From Pyxicephalus adspersus (taxonomy: Eukaryota; Chordata; Amphibia; Anura; Pyxicephalidae), in assembly GCF_032062135.1 (NCBI RefSeq), contig NC_092860.1, positions 67,343,105-67,407,104 of the forward strand: DNA of 64,000 bases, read 5' to 3'. Positions 49,601 through 57,759 of this stretch are shown here, piece after piece (within the stretch, counting starts at the first letter, position 1; every line of letters begins with the position of its first letter). The notes beneath the pieces were generated by a model that saw nothing but the letters and a program-made list of their open reading frames with translations, was not told the DNA's origin and did not search any database. The position numbers and the translations under genes were made by a program.

Positions 49601-52600
49601 CAAATTGGCATAATAAAGAGGGAGACAGGGAGACCTGGTAGTCCCACCAATTAAAGGCTTTTTGAACAAAAAATGCAGGGTTTACGTAAAAGATGAAAGC
49701 AACAATGACTGATCTTTAAAACAGGAAGCTTCTAAACAGAGGCGAAGTGGATTATTGGTTTATTACACAGATCACATTGGTATTCAAATGGAATAAAAAA
49801 AAAAATCCAATATTTTAGTTTTATTCATATTTCCAGACATTTAGTTTCGTAGTTTTTATGTACAAACTATTTAGAATCTCAATGGTAATTTTCTTTGAGG
49901 TTCGAAACTTTAGAGCTTTATATATTTACCGAATTATAGTGTGCATAGCACAGTAAACCTTTCCCCCCTGAAAAATGGATGATATCCCTTTTGTCACTGA
50001 ATGTTGCTTCACACAGTGAATTGTTTTTATAAATGTATGCAAATAGGTCACATTTAGCACTTTATAAATAACCCTCGAGTGCATCTTTAAAAACAAGTTC
50101 AAATGACAGGTCCTATATTTCTATTCCGATTTTTTTTCAGAACCCTCAAAATCAAACCTTTATCAGCATAGAGGGGGCGGAAATTTACCATATAGCCTGT
50201 CATCCAAGCATTGTTGTGCTGCACTACTCAACCCCACTTCTGTGATCCTGTAATACAATCCTTGCTGCATTTCACATTGAAAATAAAGAGTCAGGAAATA
50301 TACACTTCTCACATCCACACAAGTAATTTTCATTGAAAGTTTGACGATGCTTTATTCTGCCTATTACCACACACAGCTCACAAATTAGGATGAACTGAGT
50401 AAACTAAATGACTAGCACAGCAGCAATGTTTGCTGGGTAGCATTTTGGTAGCTCACTGAATGCTTTCACAAGTTTCCTGGATTTTCTGAAAAAGCAATAC
50501 GTGAATTTGAAGCTAGTTTTATTTTCCTAAGTGTTTATTGTTTTTGTAATGTTTAGTGATGGAAATGATGATGTACAGTTGTCCTGTTTCTTTTTTAGTA
50601 TCGGTAGCATACCTCTTGGCATGCTTATAACTGCAGTGAAAAGAGGAACTTTCAGTTTTCATGAACTGGCCTATATTAATATGAGGGTATAAGGTATAAG
50701 ACTTTCCCTTTAACGTTGTTCTTTTTAATAAGCAGCGTGTTTTCGTAAAAAACTGAAAGGCTCAGGAGTGGATTTACAATGCGCCAAATTGAAAAGTGCA
50801 AAGCCTACCAGAAGGCTCTTGGGTGCTCCTTCTGCACATGCCCAAGCATCTCGGGCATGCACAAAAGGAGCGTTTTCGTGCAAAGAGAAAAACTGCCCAT
50901 CCCACGCATGTGCAGGGACTCGGGAATGGCGCAGGACCCGATGCAAGACACCTCCAGATGGATTGGACTGCCCTGCGGAATTGAAGGCAAGTGTATTTTA
51001 TTAGGCACTTTTCAGTTTAGTTCCTCTTTAAACAATATCTTACCAAGCCACCTTGTATAAAATACAAATCCCCAACCTCCTCTGTAATAATGTAGCCACA
51101 TGGTAAAATATAATAAGGTGATGCTTTCTAGATTTTAATTTGTGTTAAAGCTTTAATGGCCTTCTTGAATGTGTTTGAATCATATGCTAAATGCTGAGTG
51201 GAAGACATTATGAATGTGCCCAGCCAAGCAACTAAAGGGTAATCTGAGAAGAGCTCACCCTCATTAAGGGCATCACCACTAAGTACTCTGAGCAAATAGA
51301 AGTGGATGGGGGGGTCACAGACCGATTCCTTGGTTATATATAAATCGCATATTCTTTTATCCATTACATTTATTCAAAGAACAATTAAATGTATAATATT
51401 ATATTTACATGCTACAAATCTGTAGCATATGTCATAGTTTGTATAGACAAACCTATATACCTAATGTTTGTATTACCTACAATGGCAGTTTTTGTAAATG
51501 CCACATTGAAACAATATCCAGTCATTATGACTCACTAAGCCTTTAAAACCTCTACCATACCCTATAATCAAAAATACACTGTACTACTAAATGATTTGTA
51601 ATGATTTGAATCGAGGTATGAGATAAATTGAACTTTCAATATTTCATAAATACTTTTCTTCTGCGGGTAAGCCATCGCAAGTAATCCATATGATAGATGG
51701 GGAAATCTTAATGCAATATATACATTTTTAATTTGACATGTGATATATTTAGTAGCAGGTGACAAAGTCTGCTTCACACAAGGCAACAATTTAAAGGCTG
51801 GCTAAACCAAATATTGCCACAGAATGTTCTAGATAGCAGATTGCTAGGCTGTAATTTCAATAATAAATTGGCACTGTGTCACAAAGACCCAAATACAGAC
51901 ATCATAAATCAACATGTCATTATGTATGTACTGTATAATCTCATGGGTTCATAGTGTATTCAAGCTGTCTGCTTTCATGCAGTTTTACCAGCCTTGCAGA
52001 GCTCCCAACTGTAGCAGATTACAAACGACGGCTTGGCAACAATTCCCTCTGTCCTTCAGTTCTTCCTCTTTTTGGTCTGATCTATAGACTACAAAATATG
52101 ATAGATACTCAACTTCAATATTGGTACTAATGCCGACACTAGAAGAATATATGACAATTTTTTTCTTATAGAAGGTAATAGTGGGTTTTAACAAATACCT
52201 GAATGAAATCACAGTTTTTTTAGGATTACAAAACAACAAATATCAATTTGTTTGAACGTCATTCTGGACTTTAGCCACTTGTGCAAAGCTGTAATATACA
52301 AGGAAAACTAAAAGAGCAATCAATATATCGGTTTGCTTCTTCATCCACCAACTGATGGATCACACTTTGGAGTTTGAACAAGTGCCATACTACAATAAAC
52401 CGTGGAGATTAAAAACAATAAACACAATTTGAAGTAAAACTTTGAGTGTTATGTCCACCTTGCCATTAGTGATGTTTTTTCTGAAAAAGCTAGTCTTCTG
52501 CTTGTTTTTTTCATACTTTCAAGTCACTGGCCTAGAACAAGTGTGAAATTTAGGAGTTCTCGCTTCACTTGACATTTCTTAGCTCCAGTGAAATCAAGCA

Positions 52601-55600
52601 TAGGCAACCAACATTTACAGTAGGTAGTCAGCAGTAAAAGCTTACCATATCTCTCAACTCAGAAGCACAGATATCTAACAGTACAATTGAATAATTGTGG
52701 ATGGGAACAAATGTTGCTGTTCTCTTTTTAACTATTTTTTTCCTGTAGCATGGTGGCCTATATAGTGTGAAGTGCTTCCTGGCAACCAGTAGTCAATAGG
52801 AGCGCTCCCCACTGTTTACCTGCTCAGCTTCGCTCATTGTTATAGTACAGATGGGAGCTAGGTGTGTTTTACAGAGCATTTTTTCTATTGCATATTGTTA
52901 TATAATATTCACCAAGGCAGTTTGTCAAAAACATTTAAACAAGCTTGGCCCCCTTATTCTGTCACCTTATATATTGCTCTCCTAAAGAAAGCTATCAAGC
53001 TAAAAGGTACAGACCTGGGTAGGAGAATATGTTTAAAGTATAAACCACTTCCATGTTTTTGGGTTCGATCGGCCCGCAGTGACCATGCCATATCCAAGCA
53101 CCTGGTGTTTGCAGACAGGAGGACACAGTCCCAAAAAGCTAGGCAGAAGCAGGGTGGCAGACAAGTGCCTGACTGTGCTTCAGGCAGAAGGACACCAATT
53201 TCGGCTTGCAACTTAGCCTACGTTTTGGATTTTGGCCCTTTATGCGATTTGAGTTAACACCCCTGATCTAGGGTGATGTGCAGGTAATCTTCAGGTCAGT
53301 GAATATTTTATTTGCACTTTATTATGCATTCTCCATGCACTGAATAAGAGAATATACCATTCCTGAAGGATTCAGTGGTTGGAGCCTTACTTTTAAGGGT
53401 TAAGGTAATAAAAGTACCCTTTTTTGTGATTGCAGCTGACACCAAACTATGTAATGGAATAAACCCCATACAGGATGTCTATAATCTACAAGCAGACCTG
53501 GATGTACTGTGTGATTGGGCAGCCAAGTGGCAAATGACATTTAATATAGATAAATGTAAAGTTATGCACATGGGGGCCAACAACATGCATGCTTCATACT
53601 GTCTAGGGGGATATATTTATATATAAAAAATAGAAAAGGATCTTGGAAGTTTGGTAGGCCATAGATTAATGTTTTAAAAGAGGAATAGACTGCAGAGTTG
53701 GAGACATAATCCTGCCCCTGTACAAAGCATTGGTCAGACCACATCTGGAAAATTAATCTAGTTTTGGGCACCAGATCACAAAAAAAAAGTGGGGCTGGAG
53801 AGAGTGTAAAGAAGTGCAACAGAATTTATGAACATGGACAAGATCAGCTGAGGGGAGATTAACAAAACTGAATCTACTCTCCCTTGAGAAGAGGTGTTGG
53901 GGGGTGATCACCCTGTATAAATAGACCATATAGAGAACTTACCTCAAAAATATTACCTTTAAGGGCATTGCAAAAAATGACATGCTTCTGAAGAATTAGT
54001 TTATTCTCTGCATACAGAAGGGATTCTTAAGAGTAAGGTCTTAAAATGTGGAATAGCTGCCCTCATGACTTTTCTTTATGTTTTATGAACTTCTTTACAA
54101 AAAGCTAGATGCATTTCTTGAGGCACAGAAAAAAAAACTGTAAAATACAATTTAAAAAGAAATGACAACAGATATTGTTGAACCAGGGAACATCCAAGTG
54201 CCTTAGGGAACCTGGAAGAAGTAAGCTGAACCATGTTTTATAGGGTGTTTTTGTCCTCTGGATCAGCTGTGCATACATGTTTTATCAGGAATATACAGGT
54301 TTTCCTACATAGTTATTTCCCTAGTGGTAGAAAATACACACAGAATATATAAGTGAAATTTAGAAGTACTGAATATTCCAGATAGTTCTATGGAAACACA
54401 AATCAGTAGATCAAATGATTTCCATGAATAGGAGCCAAATGACCTTTAAACTCACACAGTTTATCCAGCAACTGACTAACAGTTACATGTATTTACACTG
54501 AAAATAATGTATTTAATAAAATCAAATAAAAATGCTTTTTAAAGTATTTTCTGTAATAAAATTATGTATGAATGGCAGATCTTTAGCGAGTTAGGATTGT
54601 GCTTGATAGTGCAACAACTATTTTTCTGGGCACTAATCATAGCATGGAAGCGCTTTAGCACAATTTATCTGTGAAATGGACATTTTACATATTGATTTTT
54701 TTATTACAACTGAAATATATTGGGAGTCATTCAGAACATTTTTGCCAACCAGACTATGAAACCAGTATTGTTTGTGTGTATTCATGTGTTTTTTTTTTTT
54801 TTTAGGTGTTTGATATTCAATGCCTTTTTAAACTAATAAAACTAGTGACTAGAGGGTGGTAGGCCTTATGCATGGCAATTGGTAGCTAGCCTAAGAAAAT
54901 CAAAAGAGGACCTTAGAGCAAAAGGTCTGCTTACAGGAACAGGACTCACACCCCCTCAGAAATCACCTACTAAAACATAACTATACAAGGAAAAAGGGGG
55001 TCGTTAGTGTAAATGTTGGGGATGATTCCTATTGGATGACATTTGTTTGGGAGCACACCTTGCTAAACACCAGCTCTACTGGTTGATTGGTGATCGGCAG
55101 TAAACAGGTAAATGATTAAGTTAAGCAATTGAATCCTGTGGAAGATTTTATTATGGATTGCAATCAAATTTTTCCTATCACAAAGGAAAGCAATTTTAGG
55201 TCTCTTACAAATCACCTAAATTTGTTCTGTGACATGGCTCTCATTATGGATAAAAATGATTATAGTGGCTGTCAAACAGCACATTACTATCTTTTGTAAT
55301 ATTACGTAGCGCAAACCTTGTCAAGCATTTTAGGATGAATTGGGAGGGGGATGGAATACATGTCTGGTTTTAGCCAGGAAGTGAGAATAGGAGTTCCTGA
55401 GCAAGTTCCCGAGTTGGCACCTCGCAAGCTGCCCCAAACACTAGGCTGGTCCTTAATTAACCAGCTTTATAACATCTGACAGCATGCGGTACTGAACCAC
55501 TCACCACCATGTCCACTTATTCCCTATAGACGGCCATATGCCAGAGACTACATGTAGCATCAAGGTTCACGGCTTGAGGATGGTTAACTGCACCACTACC

Positions 55601-57508
55601 TCACCATCCATCTGAACGTAACCTTGCTGGTATTGGGGATTTTATTAGAGAGATCCCACACATACTTTCTATTTGTCAATAGTTTCAGCCAAATGGAAGT
55701 GAGGGAAAATCTACAATAGGGACAAAACCAACAGCGGACTTGTGTACTAGCTTTGCTCTGCTTCACGAAAAACAATATATATAGATTTGTATCCATTAGC
55801 CAGATACAGCGGTCATCATAACAGGAAGCAAGCAAATCTCTTTAATCAAGCCCCAGTTAGTAGCAGGTTCTAACCATTCCCCAAGTTTCAGAGGTTTTAA
55901 TGACATGCATTCTTTTAATGCAGATCTGCAGCTAGATTGGAGACAACCTAAAGTGTCAATGCAAAAGTGCAAATGTCCAGCATCTGATCAATCTGCTGCT
56001 AGGAATTCCAATATATTCATCTTGGGAATATCTCCATTAGCACAGCCAGTAGGACCCTTTGAGTGGAGATGAGAGTGGCCCCTACATGGGTGAAAAGTCC
56101 AAATACAATGAGGTTAGCTTAAAAAAACAAATCTAAAATATCTTCTGGAGCATTGAAAAACCATTAGAACTTCCGTTTTGTTGCATTTCCTGTTGGGAAA
56201 ATCTCCCAATCCCTTCCTCTGCATCATATTTCACAGCTTTCCTGTGCTCATGGCTTAACTGTTTCTGCACATGAGCATGCCACAGGACAATGTCCATCCA
56301 TAAGAAACATACTTATGGCGGTAGATGATGTACACTTTTCCAGTTCTCTTAAGCCGCTCCCCCCAGGCCTAGTTTCTAATGGTACTTCCCTGTACACAGC
56401 TGTGTGCGGATGCTGCAATGAGCTTTGTTATAGTAGATAAAGCAACTTATTCAAACCCTCTGACCCTGTCTGCGCCTGAGCCCCAAGTACATGGAATATT
56501 CATATTCAGTATTGAATAGCGGTGTATTATATGTACATTACACATGACACATGTGATAGCATAAGCCATTAGTCACATGTTAGTAATTAGTATTATTCAA
56601 TAGAATGTAATCATAACATCAAACATGGGCATCTTGTGCCAATTTTATATTCAGTGAGGGGGGGGGGGGATTAGTACAGGGTACCAAAATGGCCAGAAAA
56701 AGCCCAACCTCACCAGCATGGCTAGCGAGAATCTGTAATCCAGAGCCACAAATATCCACCGCCAGACTTTAAATCTGGAAAGCTAATGGGAAGTGCCCAT
56801 GTCACCAGGCCAAAAAAGATGACATCTGACAAGGAGCCCCCAGACCCTCACACATCAATTAAGTACTCCATACTTTTTATTTCTATTTAATGTGAAAGTC
56901 ATCAGATGGAGGGTGGCAGATGGATCACATCCAGGCAATAATGATAAAGACATACCATTTCTAAGGACATGCCTGTTGTATAGGAGGCGGACACCCTGGC
57001 CTGGTCATTCCATACACTTTTACAGGAACATACATCTCTAGATAGACCTCCTGAAGCAAGGTGCCCACATAAACAGCCATATGCAGGCCCAGCAAGGATT
57101 AGAGGTAGTTTGGAGACAGCCAGGTCAGGGAGCAGCAGACACCGGGGCTGGAATGTGAGCATTACCACACAGCCTTATAAGGAGCTCAGACAACTCCTAC
57201 AGCAACTTAGACAAGTCCTGCCGAATATCACCCTGTCAGAGGTATATGAGAACACCCCATACAGCCTGGCCACATTCTAGTCATAGAATATACATAAATA
57301 TACCACACACACATTGCAAATCCCCTCAAACAAGAGGTCACCCAACTACTACACGCTCCCCGGCTACCTGCTCCTGTACCTGGCAGTTCTGGTAGCTCTC
57401 AAATGCCCGTAGGGCGCTGTCGGTGAGCTTGACGTGGAAGACAGACACCCTCCCTCCGACCCTTCCACAAGACAGCCCGTAACTCCGCTCCTCCTTCAGC
57501 GCCGCCAT
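24604..57508 (-). CDS. ELL: RNA polymerase II elongation factor ELL (12 coding exons)
   Basis: ELL raises the elongation rate of RNA polymerase II by suppressing pausing. It works in the nucleus in the super elongation complex and in the little elongation complex for snRNA genes. The spliced frame is 57380-57508, 43451-43498, 41610-41731, 40216-40379, 35170-35423, 34319-34443, 32668-32767, 29968-30421, 27770-27836, 27504-27675, 25056-25100 and 24604-24717. It totals 1794 nt, 597 residues (human ELL about 621). The N-terminus [17 protein letters not shown] and the block [15 protein letters not shown] are ELL rather than ELL2 or ELL3. Residues about 1-285 form the ELL domain. A basic patch [10 protein letters not shown] lies at about 427-436. 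Residues about 488-597 are the occludin-homology domain. Every junction keeps phase, with GT-AG splice sites except the GC donor of intron 4. No inactivating change is seen. Confidence 0.95.
25056..25100 (-). CDS. ELL: ELL exon 11 (45 nt)
   Basis: Encodes [15 protein letters not shown]. Acceptor TATTTTAG, donor AAA|GTAAGT, both phase 0. The [10 protein letters not shown] word is identical to the known family form. Confidence 0.95.
25555..25783. mobile_element. PIF/Harbinger-like MITE fragment in ELL intron 10
   Basis: Shares the words gagtgctgtacat.catacagcac, ggagcggcaccctgctg, cgccaggacggt and gtccgatatc.gcccc with the element at 19029-19355. The terminal GTACACAC ends are missing or mutated. 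Non-coding. Confidence 0.6.
25784..27503 (-). other. ELL: ELL intron 10, remainder
   Basis: AT-rich intronic sequence with short A-runs. No further exon or repeat end is recognised. Confidence 0.5.
27504..27675 (-). CDS. ELL: ELL exon 10 (occludin-homology domain, first part)
   Basis: Encodes [20 protein letters not shown], then [20 protein letters not shown] and [13 protein letters not shown]. It is a helical coiled segment shared with the occludin C-terminus. Acceptor ATCTTAG, donor AAG|GTATAC, phase 0. Confidence 0.95.
27676..27769 (-). other. ELL: ELL intron 9, with a 24-N assembly gap
   Basis: Only 94 bases separate exons 10 and 9, and 24 of these (27713-27736) are N. The true intron length is therefore unknown. 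Both splice sites are outside the gap and intact. Confidence 0.9.
27770..27836 (-). CDS. ELL: ELL exon 9
   Basis: Completes a split Asp and encodes [21 protein letters not shown], matching the GLNGTCS..PTSTSE.PDYL region of ELL. Acceptor CTTCTAG, donor TT|GTAAGT, phase 2. The following intron carries the assembly gap. Confidence 0.92.
27837..29967 (-). other. ELL: ELL intron 8
   Basis: Plain AT-rich intronic sequence, ending near the exon 8 donor in an A-rich run (about 29905-29941). No repeat family or extra exon is recognised. Confidence 0.5.
29968..30421 (-). CDS. ELL: ELL exon 8 (linker, lysine-rich patch)
   Basis: Encodes [20 protein letters not shown], then [16 protein letters not shown], a Ser/Pro-rich stretch, and [19 protein letters not shown], a likely bipartite nuclear-localisation signal. 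It ends SGALQDVL plus one base. The acceptor CTTTACAG is preceded by a run of about 18 C in the gene direction (just beyond 30434), which makes an unusual polypyrimidine tract. Confidence 0.95.
30475..31010 (-). mobile_element. L2/CR1-like LINE 3' end in ELL intron 7
   Basis: The plus-strand words tcttggagcc.tgcgtgt, agagagcagctag.ggagtat, gtaagtggg and ggcaaagca are shared with 62770-62960. Read on the minus strand, they give [13 protein letters not shown] and [18 protein letters not shown], the end of an L2-type LINE reading frame, then tail words such as ctatataaatactg. Stops throughout. Confidence 0.65.
31609..31655 (-). ncRNA. Degenerate hammerhead-like motif 3
   Basis: On the minus strand the order CTGGGGA (646-640), short stem II, GAAA (626-623), AC-GU-GU mini stem III and GUC (619-617) resembles the other two motifs. 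The core carries A-to-G at its fourth position, and stem I does not pair. Probably a decayed copy. Confidence 0.3.
31850..32021 (-). mobile_element. pogo/Tigger-like repeat fragment in ELL intron 7
   Basis: On the minus strand it begins CAGGGAGTCCCCGGGTTACA next to a TA and continues tacgagataggaactgtagg, matching the element at 19457. The opposite end is not defined. Confidence 0.5.
32668..32767 (-). CDS. ELL: ELL exon 7
   Basis: Completes the split Arg and encodes [20 protein letters not shown] and on to TSPYPQ. It begins the low-complexity linker after the ELL domain. Acceptor CCCCTATAG, donor CAG|GTAAGT, ends in phase 0. It is supported mainly by the RKLCQPQ match and the phase fit. Confidence 0.9.
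33351..33710. repeat. Interspersed repeat with CTAAACTGAAAA end, ELL intron 6
   Basis: It starts aaaggaactaaactgaaaac. Inside, gggcagtgccctgcatc, ttgcgcatgcccca..tgctcgggcatgcgc and agcacccaagagcctacc match, in reverse orientation, the copy at 50640-51032. A (TG)n run is at 33572-33591. Probably a non-autonomous DNA element. Confidence 0.55.
34319..34443 (-). CDS. ELL: ELL exon 6
   Basis: Encodes [20 protein letters not shown] and on to [18 protein letters not shown]. The WPGYSE.D.QLLKR block is a hallmark of the ELL N-terminal domain. Donor CG|GTATGT, phase 2 (the split codon is Arg). Confidence 0.95.
35170..35423 (-). CDS. ELL: ELL exon 5 with tandem CAGCAG acceptor
   Basis: Encodes (V)[19 protein letters not shown] and on to [22 protein letters not shown]. 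The acceptor is TTTCAGCAG: the exon can start at 35426 or 35423, adding or removing one alanine. The second site gives the same spacing as human ELL. Donor CAG|GTAAAT, phase 0. Confidence 0.93.
35603..35861. mobile_element. hAT-type MITE in ELL intron 4
   Basis: Left end CAGTGGTCGCCAACCTTTTG and right end GGCCACCGGTTGGCGAC form a terminal inverted repeat. The flanks ttttagga and gtttagga match in 7 of 8 bases, consistent with an old 8-bp hAT duplication. An inner palindrome gtgagccccac..gggctcac is also present. Non-coding. Related to 20028-20245. Confidence 0.7.
36188..36497. mobile_element. TTAA-type MITE in ELL intron 4
   Basis: Left end caatcttcctggaggtattc and right end cattccgccagggaggttaa are inverted partners (TTAACCTCCCTGGCGG form). 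The hairpin CCCGAGTGTGGCTCGGG follows the left end, and an AT palindrome (gattttttaatgtacc..ttaaaaatc) lies near the right end. Confidence 0.7.
36500..38130 (+). pseudogene. Tx1-like L1 C-terminal fragment (copy C) in ELL intron 4
   Basis: The frame 36956-37570 and pieces before it carry PRITG.., [33 protein letters not shown] and [12 protein letters not shown]. This is the order seen after the reverse transcriptase in L1 copies A and B (IRHFIQTRLR, TWFEKLCV). The 3' UTR ends in an A-rich tail at 38090-38130 (aattcaacaaaaactcaata). It lies antisense to ELL. No RT catalytic region is present. Confidence 0.7.
38415..39840 (+). mobile_element. Tc1-like DNA transposon with broken transposase, ELL intron 4
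   Basis: The element 38417-39838 (1422 bp) begins CAGTTAGGTCCATAAATATT and ends with its complement, with TA on both sides. The transposase is readable only in pieces. A helix-turn-helix region ([37 protein letters not shown]) is followed by the DDE domain with [19 protein letters not shown], a DND-type box with a stop inside, and [19 protein letters not shown]. Stops and frameshifts throughout, so it is inactive. Confidence 0.9.
40216..40379 (-). CDS. ELL: ELL exon 4, ends at a GC donor
   Basis: Encodes [20 protein letters not shown] and on to [14 protein letters not shown]. The last exon base is followed by GCAAGT, not GT. The AG|GCAAGT form is the consensus of GC-AG U2-type introns, and only this junction keeps the reading frame into [11 protein letters not shown] of the next exon. 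Ends in phase 1. Confidence 0.92.
40380..41609 (-). other. ELL: ELL intron 3
   Basis: AT-rich intron with an A-run of about 23 near the exon 4 acceptor (40389-40415), read as poly-T on the gene strand. No repeat family is recognised. Confidence 0.5.
41610..41731 (-). CDS. ELL: ELL exon 3
   Basis: Encodes [20 protein letters not shown] and on to [11 protein letters not shown]. This region matches the FSFYLSNIGRDNPQGSFDC-type block of ELL. Acceptor ATCACAG, donor CAG|GTGAGC, ends in phase 2. Confidence 0.93.
42285..42776. mobile_element. TA-flanked MITE with CCG.ATTTTCCGGCGTATA ends, ELL intron 2
   Basis: The element 42287-42774 begins CCGCATTTTCCGGCGTATAG and ends CTATACGCCGGAAAATACGG, flanked by TA. 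The subterminal words gggtcgtcttata are also inverted. Inside are three separate hairpins: cttcccc..ggggaag with tttcatac/gtatgaa, ctgttccttctgcct..aggcagaaggaacag, and ccaactgattggttag..ctaaccaatcagttgg. Non-coding. The TA duplication suggests a Tc1/mariner-type mobiliser. Confidence 0.8.
43451..43498 (-). CDS. ELL: ELL exon 2 (48 nt, in frame)
   Basis: Encodes [16 protein letters not shown]. Acceptor TTTTTTTGTAG and donor GTAAGT are strong. Both ends are phase 0 and the length is divisible by three, so skipping would remove exactly 16 residues. A TA/CATA/CA microsatellite lies 70 bases upstream in the gene direction. Confidence 0.95.
43568..43686. repeat. Compound TA/CATA/CA microsatellite in ELL intron 1
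   Basis: About 26 TA units run into CATA repeats and then (CA)n on the plus strand. On the ELL strand this reads (TG)n-(TATG)n-(TA)n, ending about 70 nt before the exon 2 acceptor. Confidence 0.95.
43687..45427 (-). other. ELL: ELL intron 1 stretch, mostly unrecognised
   Basis: AT-rich sequence with a short G-run near 44114. The word tttttaataaagttttcc at 44816 resembles a reversed LINE tail, but I could not confirm an element. Confidence 0.4.
45428..45470 (+). ncRNA. Hammerhead-ribozyme-like motif 2
   Basis: Stem I ttaccc (45428-45433) pairs perfectly with gggtaa (45465-45470). The core reads GTGAAGA (consensus CUGANGA, first base changed). One extra A follows, as in motif 1, then stem II gcct/gggt, GAAA at 45455-45458, mini stem III AT-GC-AT, and a NUH triplet ATT. 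Compared with motif 1, stems I and III differ in sequence but still pair. The first core base is mutated, so this copy is probably inactive. It lies antisense in ELL intron 1. Confidence 0.45.
45690..46010 (-). pseudogene. Tx1-like L1 reverse transcriptase fragment in ELL intron 1
   Basis: On the minus strand the text reads [35 protein letters not shown] and [12 protein letters not shown]. This is the RQGCPLSP palm box, the catalytic YADD box (here YASDD, with an extra residue) and the SG.K.N region of L1 elements. It is short and flanked by unrecognised DNA. Confidence 0.75.
46060..47459 (-). other. ELL: ELL intron 1 stretch, nothing recognised
   Basis: No exon, repeat end or RNA gene could be identified. 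A T-run is near 47370. Confidence 0.4.
47460..48230. mobile_element. hAT-type element with perfect 8-bp duplication, ELL intron 1
   Basis: The element 47468-48222 (755 bp) begins CAGAGGTTG and ends CAACCTCTG. It is flanked by the perfect 8-bp duplication CTATTGAG (47460-47467 and 48223-48230). The subterminal parts are full of the word GACTTG and its complement (cttggactcaagtcc, gactcgacttgg, gacttgacttgg), as expected of transposase-binding arrays. A second MITE is nested at 47619-47906. Non-coding. Confidence 0.85.
47617..47908. mobile_element. GTACACAC-ended MITE nested in the hAT element
   Basis: The element 47619-47906 begins AAGCTGCGTACACACGTCAG and ends GCATGTGTGTACGCGGCTT, flanked by TA on both sides. 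The inner hairpins gatttttatcgcccgata..tatcgggcgaaaatc and cgttggaaaggatc..gatcctttccaacg are strong. Same superfamily look as 9009-9431, although the flank is TA rather than TTA. Confidence 0.75.
48231..50639 (-). other. ELL: ELL intron 1 stretch, nothing recognised
   Basis: AT-rich intronic DNA. No exon, repeat end or RNA gene is identified. Confidence 0.4.
50640..51032. repeat. Interspersed repeat with AAAGAGGAACT ends, ELL intron 1
   Basis: Left words aaaagaggaactttcagttt and right words cacttttcagtttagttcct are inverted partners. The interior matches 33351-33710 in reverse orientation (caagcatctcgggcatgc, gctcttgggtgc, gcggaattgaaggc). Probably a MITE family. Confidence 0.6.
51033..53039 (-). 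other. ELL: ELL intron 1 stretch, nothing recognised
   Basis: AT-rich intronic DNA with no recognisable coding or repeat feature. Confidence 0.4.
53040..53265 (-). mobile_element. hAT-like terminal fragment
   Basis: On the minus strand it begins CAGGGGTGTTAACTCAAATC and continues ataaagggccaaaatcc. This is the kind of end known in vertebrate hAT elements (CAGGGGTGT..AACTC). The opposite end and a target duplication are not found. Confidence 0.4.
53365..54340 (+). pseudogene. CR1-type LINE fragment in ELL intron 1
   Basis: The plus-strand frame 53375-53626 has [36 protein letters not shown] and [20 protein letters not shown]. These are the post-catalytic RT blocks of the same family as 2885-3425. 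It continues with frameshifts through the [19 protein letters not shown] block to the tail near 54340. Antisense to ELL. Confidence 0.75.
54341..57379 (-). other. ELL: 5' part of ELL intron 1, nothing recognised
   Basis: AT-rich with T-, G- and A-runs (54789, 56656). No repeat family or exon is recognised. Intronic enhancers cannot be judged from sequence alone. Confidence 0.4.
57380..57508 (-). CDS. ELL: ELL exon 1 (codons 1-43)
   Basis: The start codon at 57508-57506 opens [17 protein letters not shown]. No upstream in-frame ATG precedes it in the visible open frame. The exon ends ESYQNCQ at a CAG|GTACAG donor, phase 0. The start sits in AAGATGGCGGC, which has an A at -3 and a G at +4. Confidence 0.93.
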
Positions 57509-57511
57509 CTT
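57501..57511 (-). promoter_or_regulatory. ELL: YY1/TISU-like element spanning the ELL start codon
   Basis: On the gene strand AAGATGGCGGC, the YY1 core, contains the start codon. With the preceding base it differs at one position from the TISU consensus SAASATGGCGGC, which directs efficient initiation from very short 5' UTRs. This suggests a TATA-less promoter and a short leader. Confidence 0.6.
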
Positions 57512-57759
57512 AACAACACCATTCCTACCACCACCGCTGCTCACCCTACCAGTCCCTCCTCCTCCATTACATTTTTAGGTAGCTTCTACTATTGGCTGGA
57601 TAAAATGTCTTTCTTCTTAAATGACCAATAACCAACTTTCTCTGACGCTACAGGCCTGCTTAACACCCATTGGCTTTAGCGAGCGGAAAAAGGCGTGGTC
57701 TCTCAGTTCCGTTTATTACAGCCTGGTGTTCTAACGATCTACCCATAAAATAAATCTAC
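57512..57759 (-). promoter_or_regulatory. ELL: Putative ELL core promoter with CCAAT boxes
   Basis: Immediately upstream of the start codon is a CpG-containing stretch with no TATA box. It has three CCAAT boxes: on the gene strand at 57595-57591 and 57673-57669, and in the opposite orientation at 57625-57629. The spacing of 34-44 bp resembles an NF-Y array. It ends where a large inverted-repeat element begins at 57760. Confidence 0.55.

Noticed and set aside
24604..57508. Assignment to ELL2 or ELL3 instead of ELL
   Set aside because: [39 protein letters not shown] and [18 protein letters not shown] follow ELL, where ELL2 differs in these blocks.
57512..57631. A divergent plus-strand gene starting in the ELL promoter (frame 57434-57631)
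   Set aside because: The frame is mainly the antisense of ELL exon 1 plus low-complexity Pro/Thr text. No splice-linked continuation is seen.
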